The translations under genes were made by a program, and so were the position numbers. A DNA stretch of 33,780 bases from Hyphomonadaceae bacterium (lineage in GTDB: Bacteria; Pseudomonadota; Alphaproteobacteria; Caulobacterales; Maricaulaceae): assembly GCA_014324115.1 (NCBI GenBank), contig JACOMS010000017.1:1-33780 (forward strand). Direction: 5' to 3'. This document shows, piece by piece, positions 25,877 through 33,780 of this stretch. Numbering within the stretch: position 1 is the first letter of the stretch; every line of letters starts with the position of its first letter. A model generated the notes under the pieces. The model saw only the letters and a list, made by a program, of their open reading frames with translations. It was not told where the DNA came from and searched no databases.

Positions 25877-27490
25877 ATGAACCAACTTGTCCCCCGTCAG
25901 AAGGTTTTGGCCAAAGTCACCCGGGATTTGGGTGTGCGCTATGATGAAGTGTTGACACCCGATGCGCTGCTCTTTCTAGCCGATCTCGAACGCCGTTTCG
26001 GCCCGCAGCGTAAAACTCTTCTGGAGAACCGTTGTCTTGTGCAGAACCGTTTTGACGATGGCGAATTACCGATGCAACCGCCAGAAACGGCGCATATTCG
26101 CAATTCCATGTGGGAGGTCTCCCTCATCCCGACGGCGCTCAGAGACCGGCGTGTTGAAATCACTGGCCCCGTCGATCGCAAAATGGTGATCAATGCACTG
26201 AATTCCGGGGCGAAAATGTTCATGGCTGATTTCGAGGACGCATCTTCGCCGACCTTTGCCAATATGATCGAGGGCCAAATCAATATGATGGACTATGCGC
26301 GGGGCACACTCTCTCTTCGCACGAACGAAAAGAACTATGTTCCGGATGACGAAACAGCCACCATGCTGGTTCGCCCCCGCGGCTGGCACCTGATCGAAAA
26401 AGGTATCATGGTCGACGGGCAGCCCATGTCAGCCTCTCTGGTCGATTTCGGTTTGCACTTTTTTCATAATGGAAAAATACTGGCCGAAGATGAGCGCGGG
26501 CCGTTCTATTACCTACCGAAGATGGAAAACTATCAGGAAGCGCGTCTCTGGAATGACATATTTAGTTTCGCACAGGCCCATGTCGGTTTGCCGAACGGCA
26601 CAATCAAGGCCACCGTCCTGATTGAGACTTTGTCCGCTGCATTTCAAATGGATGAAATTCTCTACGTTCTCCGTCATCATGTTACAGGACTGAATTGCGG
26701 GCGTTGGGATTATATTTTCAGCTACATCAAGACCCTGCGCAATCACAGGCGGTTTGTTCTGCCCGACCGCGCCCGGGTCGGCATGGACCGGGATTTTCTG
26801 GATGCCTGTTCCACCCGTTTGATCGAAGTCTGTCACAAACGCCGCGCCCACGCCATGGGCGGTATGGCGGCGCAGATTCCGGTCAGGAATGATGAGGATA
26901 TGAATAAAGCCGCGTTTGAAAAAGTTCGCCAGGACAAGCTGCGTGAAGTCAAGGCCGGTTACGACGGGACATGGGTCGCGCACCCTGATCTGGTCCCTGT
27001 CGCCATGGAGGTGTTTAACGAGCACATGGTCGGCAAGCACCAGATTCTGAAAAAAAGCCAGGCGCGCCGGATTAGCGATGAGGCCATGTTAAACCCGCAC
27101 TCCGGCAAAATCACGGAGTCCGGTATCCGCATGAACATTTCCGTTGGTGTCACTTACATTGCCGCATGGTTATGCGGACGCGGAGCAGTGCCCATTCACA
27201 ATCTGATGGAAGATACGGCCACGGCCGAGATTTCGCGGGCGCAAATATGGCAATGGCTGCGCCACAAGGCGGCTGTCAACCTGGCCGATGGCACGACCAC
27301 AGCCATGACGGCGAGTCTGTTCGAACGGTTTCTGTCCGAAGAGCTGGACGCCCTCAAGAAGAAAATGGGTCGTGACGCCTATATGGATGGCCGCTTCCCG
27401 GAAGCTGCAGAAATATTCGAAAAAACCGCGACATCTGCTGATTTTCCCGATTTCCTGACCCTCCCCGCTTACGACATACTGGAGAATTGA
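25877..27490 (+). CDS. aceB: Malate synthase A
   Basis: 537 residues, the length of malate synthase A rather than the roughly 720-residue form G that is common in alphaproteobacteria. Conserved blocks are KMFMADFEDASSP (113-125), VRPRGWHL (165-172) with the active-site Arg, NCGRWDYIFSYIK (273-285) and HNLMEDTATAEISRAQIWQW (441-460), where Asp446 is the expected catalytic base. It condenses glyoxylate and acetyl-CoA to malate. AAGGAGA precedes the ATG. It is followed at once by isocitrate lyase, and the pair diverges from the presumed regulator. Confidence 0.95.
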   Translation: MNQLVPRQKVLAKVTRDLGVRYDEVLTPDALLFLADLERRFGPQRKTLLENRCLVQNRFDDGELPMQPPETAHIRNSMWEVSLIPTALRDRRVEITGPVDRKMVINALNSGAKMFMADFEDASSPTFANMIEGQINMMDYARGTLSLRTNEKNYVPDDETATMLVRPRGWHLIEKGIMVDGQPMSASLVDFGLHFFHNGKILAEDERGPFYYLPKMENYQEARLWNDIFSFAQAHVGLPNGTIKATVLIETLSAAFQMDEILYVLRHHVTGLNCGRWDYIFSYIKTLRNHRRFVLPDRARVGMDRDFLDACSTRLIEVCHKRRAHAMGGMAAQIPVRNDEDMNKAAFEKVRQDKLREVKAGYDGTWVAHPDLVPVAMEVFNEHMVGKHQILKKSQARRISDEAMLNPHSGKITESGIRMNISVGVTYIAAWLCGRGAVPIHNLMEDTATAEISRAQIWQWLRHKAAVNLADGTTTAMTASLFERFLSEELDALKKKMGRDAYMDGRFPEAAEIFEKTATSADFPDFLTLPAYDILEN

Positions 27491-27492
27491 TC

Positions 27493-29088
27493 ATGACACG
27501 CAAGACCTATTCTGAAACACTTGCCGAATTACAGAACCGCTATCCTGACGGCGTCCCCGGCGGGATCCGTATCAAGGATCTGGCGCAGCTCAAGCTGCAG
27601 AACACCTATTCCACCCCTCTGGATATTGCCCGGAAAACGGCGACATTGATGCGTAAGGATATGGCTGAATATGACAGGGACAGTTCCAGATTTACGCAAA
27701 GTCTCGGCTGCTGGTCCGGTTTCCACGCCATGCAGATGATGCGTGCCGTCAAGCGCGGGAAAGGAACCTTGGACAAGGCCTATGTTTATGTGTCCGGCTG
27801 GATGGTTGCAGGTCTGCGCAACCGTTTCGGTCATCTGCCTGACCAGTCGATGCATGAGAAAACGGCTGTTGTTGACTTGATTGAGGAGATCTACACCTCC
27901 TTGCGCCAGGCGGACGAGGTGGAGCTTAATGATCTGTTTGCAGATCTGGGAACCGCTGACGATAAAGATGCTGTGATCGCTAAAATTGATGCCCACGAAT
28001 CCTATGTTCGTCCAGTCATCGCCGATATTGATGCCGGTTTCGGTAATGTCCATGCGACCTATCTGTTGGCCAGGAAAATGATCCAGGCCGGCGCCTGCTG
28101 TATCCAGATCGAAAACCAGGTCTCGGACGCCAAGCAATGCGGCCACCAGGACGGTAAGGTGACTGTACCGCGCGAGGATTTTATCGAAAAACTCCGGGCC
28201 TGTCGCATGGCGTTCGAGGAACTGGGTGTCGATGACGGCGTGATCGTCGCCCGTACCGACTCCCTCGGGGCGGGCTTGACCCAGAAAATTCCGGTTTCCC
28301 GCGTAGCCGGTGACATGGCCGCAGAATACACAAAATGGCTTGATGTCACCCCTGTGTCTGATCTCAACCCGCTTGAACACGGCGAGATTGCACTTCAGCA
28401 GAACGGGCAGCTGGTCAAGCCGAAGCGCCTGCCCAACGGTCTGTATAAATTCCGGCCCGGTACGGGCGAAGATCGCGCAGTTGAGGATTGTATGGCCTCA
28501 CTCAATGAAGGCGGGGCCGACCTGCTCTGGATTGAAACAGCGACACCGGATGTCAAACAGATTGCCCGTATGGTCAACCGCATCCGGGAAGCCGCACCCC
28601 ATGCCAAACTGACCTATAACAACTCGCCCAGTTTCAACTGGACACTGAATCTGCGTAAACAGGTGCGTGAGGACTGGATTGAAGCCGGGAAAATCCGGCC
28701 TGAAAATTATCCCGAGGCGTGTCTTATGTCCGAGGCCTATGACGAGGATGCGCTCGGTATCGAAGCTGACGCCCGCCTGCAGGCTTTCCAGACCGATATT
28801 GCCCGCGAAGCCGGTGTGTTCCATAATCTCATCACACTTCCGACTTTCCATAGCACAGCGAAGGTTATGAACGATCTTTCGCTCGGTTATTTCGGTGACC
28901 AGAAAATGCTGGCTTACGTCAAAAACATCCAGCGCGAGGAAATCCGCACAGGTGTCTCTGCCGTAAGACATCAGCACGAAGTCGGCTCGGACCTGGGTGA
29001 TACGTTCAAGGAAATGGCCAGTGGCGACCGTGCCCTCAAGGCCGGAGGTGAACACAACACCATGAACCAGTTCGCCAGTGTGGCTTGA
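27493..29088 (+). CDS. aceA: Isocitrate lyase
   Basis: 531 residues, similar in length and N-terminus to the long isocitrate lyase of Pseudomonas aeruginosa. RKDMAEYDRDSSRFTQSLGCW (54-74) and the catalytic loop KQCGH (214-218, Cys216) are clear, although the usual KKCGH has Gln in place of the second Lys. DIDAGFGNVHATY and NNSPSFNW are also present. It splits isocitrate into succinate and glyoxylate. The ATG at 27493 is preferred; an in-frame TTG at 27487 overlaps the malate synthase stop, and GGAG lies nine bases before the ATG. The two genes are one operon. Confidence 0.95.
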   Translation: MTRKTYSETLAELQNRYPDGVPGGIRIKDLAQLKLQNTYSTPLDIARKTATLMRKDMAEYDRDSSRFTQSLGCWSGFHAMQMMRAVKRGKGTLDKAYVYVSGWMVAGLRNRFGHLPDQSMHEKTAVVDLIEEIYTSLRQADEVELNDLFADLGTADDKDAVIAKIDAHESYVRPVIADIDAGFGNVHATYLLARKMIQAGACCIQIENQVSDAKQCGHQDGKVTVPREDFIEKLRACRMAFEELGVDDGVIVARTDSLGAGLTQKIPVSRVAGDMAAEYTKWLDVTPVSDLNPLEHGEIALQQNGQLVKPKRLPNGLYKFRPGTGEDRAVEDCMASLNEGGADLLWIETATPDVKQIARMVNRIREAAPHAKLTYNNSPSFNWTLNLRKQVREDWIEAGKIRPENYPEACLMSEAYDEDALGIEADARLQAFQTDIAREAGVFHNLITLPTFHSTAKVMNDLSLGYFGDQKMLAYVKNIQREEIRTGVSAVRHQHEVGSDLGDTFKEMASGDRALKAGGEHNTMNQFASVA

Positions 29089-29247
29089 AACTGAATGAAC
29101 TGAAAAATTATAACCTTTCGGCACAGGTCGAACAAAATACGCATAAACAGCCCCGTGTTCATTCGGAGGGGTGCGTTAACTCTTCCCCCGGGAATGCAGG
29201 GATGATTAAATGGTTGTTGTGTTTTGGTAATGTCATCTCTTTGTGCA

Positions 29248-29276
29248 TTGACTCTTTTTCCGGGGAAATGTAGTCT
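29248..29276 (+). promoter_or_regulatory. Candidate promoter of the HicB-like gene
   Basis: TTGACT and TAGTCT are separated by 17 bases that contain the small palindrome TTTCCGGGGAAA. Transcription would begin about 20 bases before the ATG at 29304. Apart from this, 29089-29303 shows no feature. Confidence 0.3.
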
Positions 29277-29303
29277 CGCCGTATCTTGAGGAGGAGACCG
29301 ACG

Positions 29304-29625
29304 ATGCGTGGCGTTACCGCGATTGGGGCGCGCGTGGATTGGAGAGTGTTCAGGGGGCCTAGCGAGCGCTGGGTTGCCGTTTGTGATCCCTTGCCTCACT
29401 GTTGATGCTAATTCCCTGGACGAGTTGAACAGCCTTGTTGATGAAGCTGTAGATATTCTTTTTGAGTGCCTGATCGAAGACGGTGACTTTGATCAATTCA
29501 TGAGGGATCGCGGCTGGACAAAGAAAGAAAGGCAGGCGGCCGCACCTGCTCCACGGGTGCATCTACCCCGTAACTTTGTGTTTGAGGAAATGCCCAATGA
29601 AGAGACCTGCGCCCACGCCTGTTAG
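29304..29625 (+). pseudogene. HicB-like antitoxin-type gene with a frameshift
   Basis: A strong GAGGAGGAG site leads into MRGVTAIGARVDWRVFRG and ERWVAVCDPL, then a stop at 29403. The rest continues in the next frame as LTVDANSLDELNSLVDEAVD, ILFECLIEDGDFDQFMRDRGW, the shape of HicB-like partial RNase H-fold antitoxins. The shift is near 29391-29400. Joined, it gives about 106 residues. An overlapping ATG at 29597 starts MKRPAPTPVS, which resembles a HicA toxin N-terminus but soon stops without the dsRNA-binding fold, so the toxin seems lost. Identity as HicB is an inference. Confidence 0.55.
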
Positions 29626-29634
29626 CCGGATTGC

Positions 29635-30135
29635 CTACCCCGCGGTCCGTCTGCGACTGATCTCGGCCTTGGCCTCATCGGCGTACTGCCGGATAAAGCG
29701 CGACTGATTGACGAACAGGAACCGGAAAACCTTTGCAAACAGGGTCAGGGAGGTTGCCTCTTCGGTAAAGACGCCGATTGTCCGGCCGTCTGCCTCGCGG
29801 AATTCTGCAACATAGCGCCCCGTGAAAGTGTTGTCCGCCCCGGTCTCAAGCACAAGACGATAGGGCGCCTCCCTCTCGATAATTTTGAAATGAATGACCA
29901 GACCGCCCCGTTCCAGGGTTTCGCTCCAGGACCGCCCATCGGCTCCCATGGATACGGCCGCGACGCCGGAGCGCCATTCCGTCTGCCTGTCGGGTTGGGT
30001 ATAAACCTCCCAAACCTCCCGTATGTCCGCATCAAAGGCGATTTCAAGGGTCGCCGATGTTGTGCGCGGAATCGCCAGCACTCCCGCCACAACAAGACCC
30101 GCAACTGCGATAAGTCCATAAAGCAAAACATTCAT
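29635..30135 (-). CDS. Membrane-anchored SRPBCC-family protein
   Basis: 166 residues. One N-terminal hydrophobic segment (MNVLLYGLIAVAGLVVAGVL) anchors or exports the protein. A START-like SRPBCC domain then starts with TSATLEIAFDADIREVWEVY and has TEWRSGVAAVSM and FTGRYVAEFREADG. Such domains bind hydrophobic ligands; the ligand here is unknown. The ATG at 30135 follows GGAGAAGAAG and puts the hydrophobic segment at the N-terminus, so the longer reading from 30249 is unlikely. It may be co-transcribed with the aminopeptidase gene ending 83 bases upstream. Confidence 0.8.
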   Translation of the reverse strand: MNVLLYGLIAVAGLVVAGVLAIPRTTSATLEIAFDADIREVWEVYTQPDRQTEWRSGVAAVSMGADGRSWSETLERGGLVIHFKIIEREAPYRLVLETGADNTFTGRYVAEFREADGRTIGVFTEEATSLTLFAKVFRFLFVNQSRFIRQYADEAKAEISRRRTAG

Positions 30136-30218
30136 CTTCTTCTCCCTGCTCCCGGATGTGTTCCCCGGGGATACCGGACAAACCAGTGTCCATGTCCATA
30201 ATAAATGTCCATAATAAA

Positions 30219-32036
30219 TCAGACCGGACGGCAGGCCTTCTCCAGCCAATTCCGGGTTTTGCCCTCTACGCGCGGCCCGATTATCTCCAGGACTTCGGTG
30301 TGATAGGCGTTGACCCAGTCGATTTCCGACTCTGTCAGCATTTCCCTGACAATCAGGTCGTGATGGATGGGCGCAAGGGTGATGTTCCGGAAGCCCGACA
30401 TGGGACGTTCGCCGCCGGGAATATCCCTTGCCTCGGTCACATATTGCAGGTTTTCAATGCGGATACCGTAGGCCCCGTCCTTGTAATAACCGGGCTCATT
30501 GGAAACGATCATGCCCGGCTTGAGAGCCGTTTTGTCGGGGGTTTTGGAAATACGCTGCGGGCCTTCGTGGACACCGAGAAAGACGCCGACACCGTGACCC
30601 GTGCCATGGTCAAAATCAAACCCGGCCTGCCACAGGGCATGACGGGCGAGAACGTCGAGACCGGACCCCGTCGTCCCTTTCGGGAAGCGCACAACGGCCA
30701 GGGCAATATGACCTTTCAGGACAAGTGTGAACCGTGCGCGCATCTCCTGTGTCGGTGTGCCGATGGGGACGGTGCGGGTGATGTCGGTGGTACCGTCAAG
30801 ATACTGCCCGCCGCTGTCCACAAGGTAGAGTGTGCCCCTTTCCAGCTTGCGCACGGTGGCCCTGCTGACCCGGTAATGGGGAAGGGCACCATTCGGCCCG
30901 GCCCCGGATATTGTCTCGAAAGAGAGGTCTTTGAGCACGCCCGTGTCGCGGCGAAAGCCTTCGAGTTTGAGCGCGGCATCTATTTCATCATATGTCCCGG
31001 CCTGCGCCTCTGCATCAAGCCAGTGCAGGAACCGCACCATGACCGCCCCGTCGCGCTTGTGGGCTTGTGTCGTGCCTTTGATCTCGGTTTCATTCTTGCA
31101 GGCTTTGGGCAGGGCAACAGGGTCCTGCGCCCGGAGGATGTCGGCCCCCGCCTGTTCAAGCCTGTCAAAATAAAAGACCGGTGTGACACCCGGGTCGACC
31201 ATGACTTTCCGGCCTGAAAGTCCGGCAAAAGCTGTTTCAATAGCGGCCTCGGCGTGCAGGGTCACAGGTTCGCCCAGATGCCGGCGCACATCGTCGCTGA
31301 TTTTATCCGGGTTCACAAACAAGTCCACGTGCCCGTCATCCCTGAGGATGGCGGTGGACAGGGGCAGGGGCGAGCATTTCACATCCCCGCCGCGAATGTT
31401 GAGCAGCCAGGCAATGGACGCCGGAGCCGTGATAAGTGCGGCCTGTGCGCCTTTTTCCCGCAAGGTTCGGGCAATTCGGTTGCGTTTCGAGGTGTGGGTT
31501 TCACCCGCATACTTTACGGGCTGCACCACAACGGGCGTGACCGGAGCCGGAGGGCGGTCTTCCCAAGCCGTGTCGACGGGATTGGTCCCGACGGGCTCAA
31601 GGGTACCGCCTGCGTCTTCGACGGCCGCGCGCAAGGCTTCCAAGGCATCCGGGCTGTGCAGACAGGCGTCGTAACCTATGGTATCGCCTTGTTTGACGTT
31701 GGCCCGAAGCCATCGGGTCAGGCCCTTGTCCTCAAGCCGTTGGCATGCGAACAATTCGGGATCAACCTGCGCGCGAACCTGTGCGGCATAACGCCCGTCC
31801 ACAAAAACAGCCGCTTTTTCAGCAAGCACCACAGCCGCCCCGGCCGATCCTGTAAAGCCGGTCGCCCACATTAACCGCTCGTTACAATCCGGCAGATATT
31901 CATTATTATACGCATCCTCATGGGGAATGAGAAAGCCGTCGAGAGTGATGTCTGCCAGCGCGGCCCGTAATTTCGGCAGGTTTCTGCGTCCATGATCCGG
32001 CCCGCCCTGAACCTCAAAATTCTGTATGATCTGCAT
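30219..32036 (-). CDS. Xaa-Pro aminopeptidase (M24B, aminopeptidase P)
   Basis: 605 residues with two creatinase-like N-terminal domains and the pita-bread metallopeptidase domain. The five metal ligands are in place: Asp407 in YLVDSGG, Asp418 in GTTDITR, His481 in HGTGHGVG, Glu514 in NEPGYY and Glu528 in IRIENL. It removes N-terminal residues that precede proline, in the cytoplasm. The start at 32036 (MQIIQNFEVQGGPDHGRRNL) matches the family. The frame stays open to 32174, but that extension overlaps a TPR gene remnant on the other strand. No strong ribosome binding site is seen. Confidence 0.92.
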   Translation of the reverse strand: MQIIQNFEVQGGPDHGRRNLPKLRAALADITLDGFLIPHEDAYNNEYLPDCNERLMWATGFTGSAGAAVVLAEKAAVFVDGRYAAQVRAQVDPELFACQRLEDKGLTRWLRANVKQGDTIGYDACLHSPDALEALRAAVEDAGGTLEPVGTNPVDTAWEDRPPAPVTPVVVQPVKYAGETHTSKRNRIARTLREKGAQAALITAPASIAWLLNIRGGDVKCSPLPLSTAILRDDGHVDLFVNPDKISDDVRRHLGEPVTLHAEAAIETAFAGLSGRKVMVDPGVTPVFYFDRLEQAGADILRAQDPVALPKACKNETEIKGTTQAHKRDGAVMVRFLHWLDAEAQAGTYDEIDAALKLEGFRRDTGVLKDLSFETISGAGPNGALPHYRVSRATVRKLERGTLYLVDSGGQYLDGTTDITRTVPIGTPTQEMRARFTLVLKGHIALAVVRFPKGTTGSGLDVLARHALWQAGFDFDHGTGHGVGVFLGVHEGPQRISKTPDKTALKPGMIVSNEPGYYKDGAYGIRIENLQYVTEARDIPGGERPMSGFRNITLAPIHHDLIVREMLTESEIDWVNAYHTEVLEIIGPRVEGKTRNWLEKACRPV

Positions 32037-32106
32037 GGGCGGTTCATGACAGAATGCGATGAACGAATCAATCAGCCCCTTGCCGGGCAGCGGGTGCATT
32101 TGCGCC

Positions 32107-32286
32107 GATTTTGACGAAGCGATCCGGCAGACCCCGGACAAGGCCGAAGCGTGGCTCCAGCGCGGCATTGCCAAAGGGCAGCTTGGTCAGCATAAGCAGG
32201 CCCTGTCCCTGGCGCGGCAACAGGGCAATGCGGAGCTGGCAGAGACGGCGCAGGGATTCCTCGCGGACCTGGAGGGCACAGCCTGA
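32107..32286 (+). pseudogene. Orphan 3' end of a TPR-repeat gene
   Basis: The frame reads DFDEAIRQTPDKAEAWLQRG and IAKGQLGQHKQALSLARQQG, then a short helical tail and a stop. The unit is the same as the TPR units at 33443-33780, down to AEAW, RG, AKGQLGQH. The 16 codons before 32107 do not fit and belong to the aminopeptidase start region. It looks like the last repeat and C-terminus of a relative of the FRG-TPR gene, the rest being lost. No function is expected. Confidence 0.65.
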
Positions 32287-32434
32287 CCCGGCACCGCCCG
32301 CCGGGCAGCGGGTATGCGCGCGCCTTCGGCCTTTGATTGCCCGGTGTCGGCTTGATTCCGGCATGGCAGGCGCGGCGGGGTGACAGGGAAACCGGCGCCG
32401 CGAGGGGAATGATTCCCGGGGAGAGAACGCACAT

Positions 32435-33780
32435 ATGACAGACAGCGAAGACATGACCCTGCAACCGGAGCAAGAGCCGTTTCAGGACGTCCGGGATTTG
32501 ATTGAGGACATACAGGAGGCCTGCCCGGACGATGGTTATATTTTCAGGGGAGAGCCGCGCGAATATAAAAAGGTCAGTTCGGGCATTTACAGGTTTTCAG
32601 AAGATTTAGGCGTCACATTGGGCGACAGTTTCCGGCCCATGGATATGGAAAGGGTGTACGTGGAGAGAGTGAAAAGGTTGGGCCATTATTCACCCGGTAC
32701 CTCCAATGTGGAAATTCTGACAGACCTGCGCCATTACGGCGGCCCGACGACACTGATTGATTTCAGCCACAGCATGCTTGTGGCACTTTTCTTTGCCTGT
32801 AACGGCGAACCGGACAAGGATGGCCGACTGATAATTCTGTCCACGGAAGGGATTAGCACACTTACAGAGATTGATTACAGCAAAGACCGGAAGAAGATTG
32901 CCATGCTGACCCCCGCCCGCACACAACACAGCCGCGCCCGCGTGGATGTCCAAAGCAGTGTGTTCGTGCATGCACCGAAGGGGTTTATAGGCGAGAGCAC
33001 ATTTACAAGCATCAAAATCCCTTGGGAGTTGAAAACGGAGTGCAAGATATATCTGCAACGCTATCACAACATTCACGACCAAACCGTTTACAACGATTTG
33101 ATCGGCTATATCGAAAACGAAAAAACATATCAGAAAGCGATGGTGTTTTTCAGCCGGGGCCTGGCCAAGGGTCGGGGGAGTGATGGCGAAGATATTTCAG
33201 ACCAGGCACTCCGCATTGATATTTCCAGTCTTACAAACCGTCCTGATGATTTCACCGGATGGATGCAGTTGAAGCCGGACAGCACCGATGCTTTGTTCCG
33301 TTACAGTGATAACAAAAAAACCCGTGATCAATACGGGGACGCCATCACCGATTTTGATAAGGCACTCCAAATCAGGCCGGACTTTGCCGATGCCCTGTTT
33401 TACCAGGGCAAAGCCAAACTGGCTGTTGGCGAGCATGAAGGGGCCGTGAAGGATTTTAACCAAGCGATTGATCTGGACCGGAACAATGCCGGGGCGTGGA
33501 TCAACCGCGGCATCGCCAAGGGGCTGCTTGGCCGGTATGAGGAGGCCATCGCCGATTATGACGAGGCGCTCCGGCTGGAACCGAAAAATGCCGAAGCGTG
33601 GTTCAACCGCGGCGTCGCCAAGGGGCAGCTTGGGCAGCATGAAGAGGCCATTTTTGATTTTGGCGAGGCGCTCCGGCTGGCCCCGGACAATGCCGGGGCG
33701 TGGTCTAACCGCGGCATCGCCAAGGAGAATCTTGGCCGGTATGAGGAGGCCATCGCCGATTATGACGAGGCCATAAAGCT
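32435..33780 (+). CDS. FRG-domain protein with C-terminal TPR repeats (3' end outside the window)
   Basis: The frame begins at an ATG behind GGGGAGAG and stays open for 448 codons to the end of the window. Residues 15-200 form an FRG domain, with FRGE at 37-40 and LRHYGGPTTLIDFSHSM at 98-114, the two hallmark motifs. From 303 on come TPR units of exactly 34 residues (303, 337, 371, 405 and 439), each with the A-x-x-D-x-x-x-A and W-x-N-R-G-x-A-K pattern. FRG domains are found in phage-defence and toxin-like proteins, but their reaction is not settled. TPRs would bring in a partner protein. No transmembrane segment is visible. The ending is probably like the remnant at 32107-32286. Confidence 0.8.
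   Translation, partial: MTDSEDMTLQPEQEPFQDVRDLIEDIQEACPDDGYIFRGEPREYKKVSSGIYRFSEDLGVTLGDSFRPMDMERVYVERVKRLGHYSPGTSNVEILTDLRHYGGPTTLIDFSHSMLVALFFACNGEPDKDGRLIILSTEGISTLTEIDYSKDRKKIAMLTPARTQHSRARVDVQSSVFVHAPKGFIGESTFTSIKIPWELKTECKIYLQRYHNIHDQTVYNDLIGYIENEKTYQKAMVFFSRGLAKGRGSDGEDISDQALRIDISSLTNRPDDFTGWMQLKPDSTDALFRYSDNKKTRDQYGDAITDFDKALQIRPDFADALFYQGKAKLAVGEHEGAVKDFNQAIDLDRNNAGAWINRGIAKGLLGRYEEAIADYDEALRLEPKNAEAWFNRGVAKGQLGQHEEAIFDFGEALRLAPDNAGAWSNRGIAKENLGRYEEAIADYDEAIK
33341..33780 (+). repeat. Tandem 102-base TPR-coding repeats
   Basis: Units start at 33341, 33443, 33545, 33647 and 33749 with a strict 102-base period. The later ones are close at the DNA level (GCCATCGCCGATTATGACGA occurs at 33545 and 33749), which implies recent duplication or exchange among units. 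The array continues past the window edge. Confidence 0.85.

Noticed and set aside
30156-31217. A 353-codon open frame on the + strand
   Set aside because: Antisense to the M24B aminopeptidase, which has all five metal ligands.
33468-33776. A 102-codon open frame in the TPR region
   Set aside because: Out of frame with the FRG-TPR protein; it exists only because the repeats have a 102-base period.
33341-33780. CRISPR-like array
   Set aside because: The periodic units are contiguous coding repeats of 102 bases with no spacers; they encode TPRs.

Overview
The window looks like an alphaproteobacterial chromosome of middling GC. The propionyl-CoA genes, the isovaleryl-CoA dehydrogenase, the PA0069-type radical SAM protein and a large short-chain-fatty-acid-type regulator next to malate synthase A and isocitrate lyase all fit that group. 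Species cannot be named from sequence alone. The window splits into a decaying accessory/defence segment on the left, a metabolic core, and a second accessory patch at the right edge.

Left segment (1-8987). It opens with the C-terminal part of an N6-adenine-type DNA methyltransferase. Next is a more AT-rich cassette with a C5-cytosine methyltransferase (+) facing a two-gene operon (-) for a GHKL/MORC-like ATPase and a PP_RS20740-type protein. After that come a PIN-domain ribonuclease with a 223-aa partner of unknown family, and an AbiE-type toxin-antitoxin pair in which both genes carry a frameshift. The last 32 bases of the adenine methyltransferase gene (A, 919-950) recur downstream of the first cassette (B, 5546-5577) and downstream of the second (C, 8870-8903). 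This is the pattern expected if cassettes entered one after another at the 3' end of that gene. No integrase is visible.

Metabolic core (8988-29088). Isovaleryl-CoA dehydrogenase is followed by two IS5-family scars. Then come a very large MscK/KefA-type mechanosensitive channel, a 59-aa ORF coupled to an MFS transporter, and a minus-strand pccB-pccA-methylmalonyl-CoA mutase run that turns propionyl-CoA into succinyl-CoA. A near-perfect FNR/FixK-type box lies between pccB and a divergent secreted EF-hand protein. Next are a radical SAM protein, tRNA-Leu(GAG), and a divergent glyoxylate-shunt unit: an HTH/ImmA-IrrE/ScfR regulator opposite aceB-aceA, with repeated TTACA motifs and an inverted repeat between them. 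Branched-chain amino acid and odd-chain or propionate breakdown and acetyl-CoA assimilation are therefore gathered in about 20 kb.

Right segment (29089-33780). It holds a frameshifted HicB-like gene, a membrane-anchored SRPBCC protein, an M24B Xaa-Pro aminopeptidase, the orphan 3' end of a TPR gene, and an FRG-domain protein with exact 34-residue TPR repeats that runs off the window. The frameshifts I found are confined to accessory genes and IS remnants; the core metabolic genes read through cleanly.
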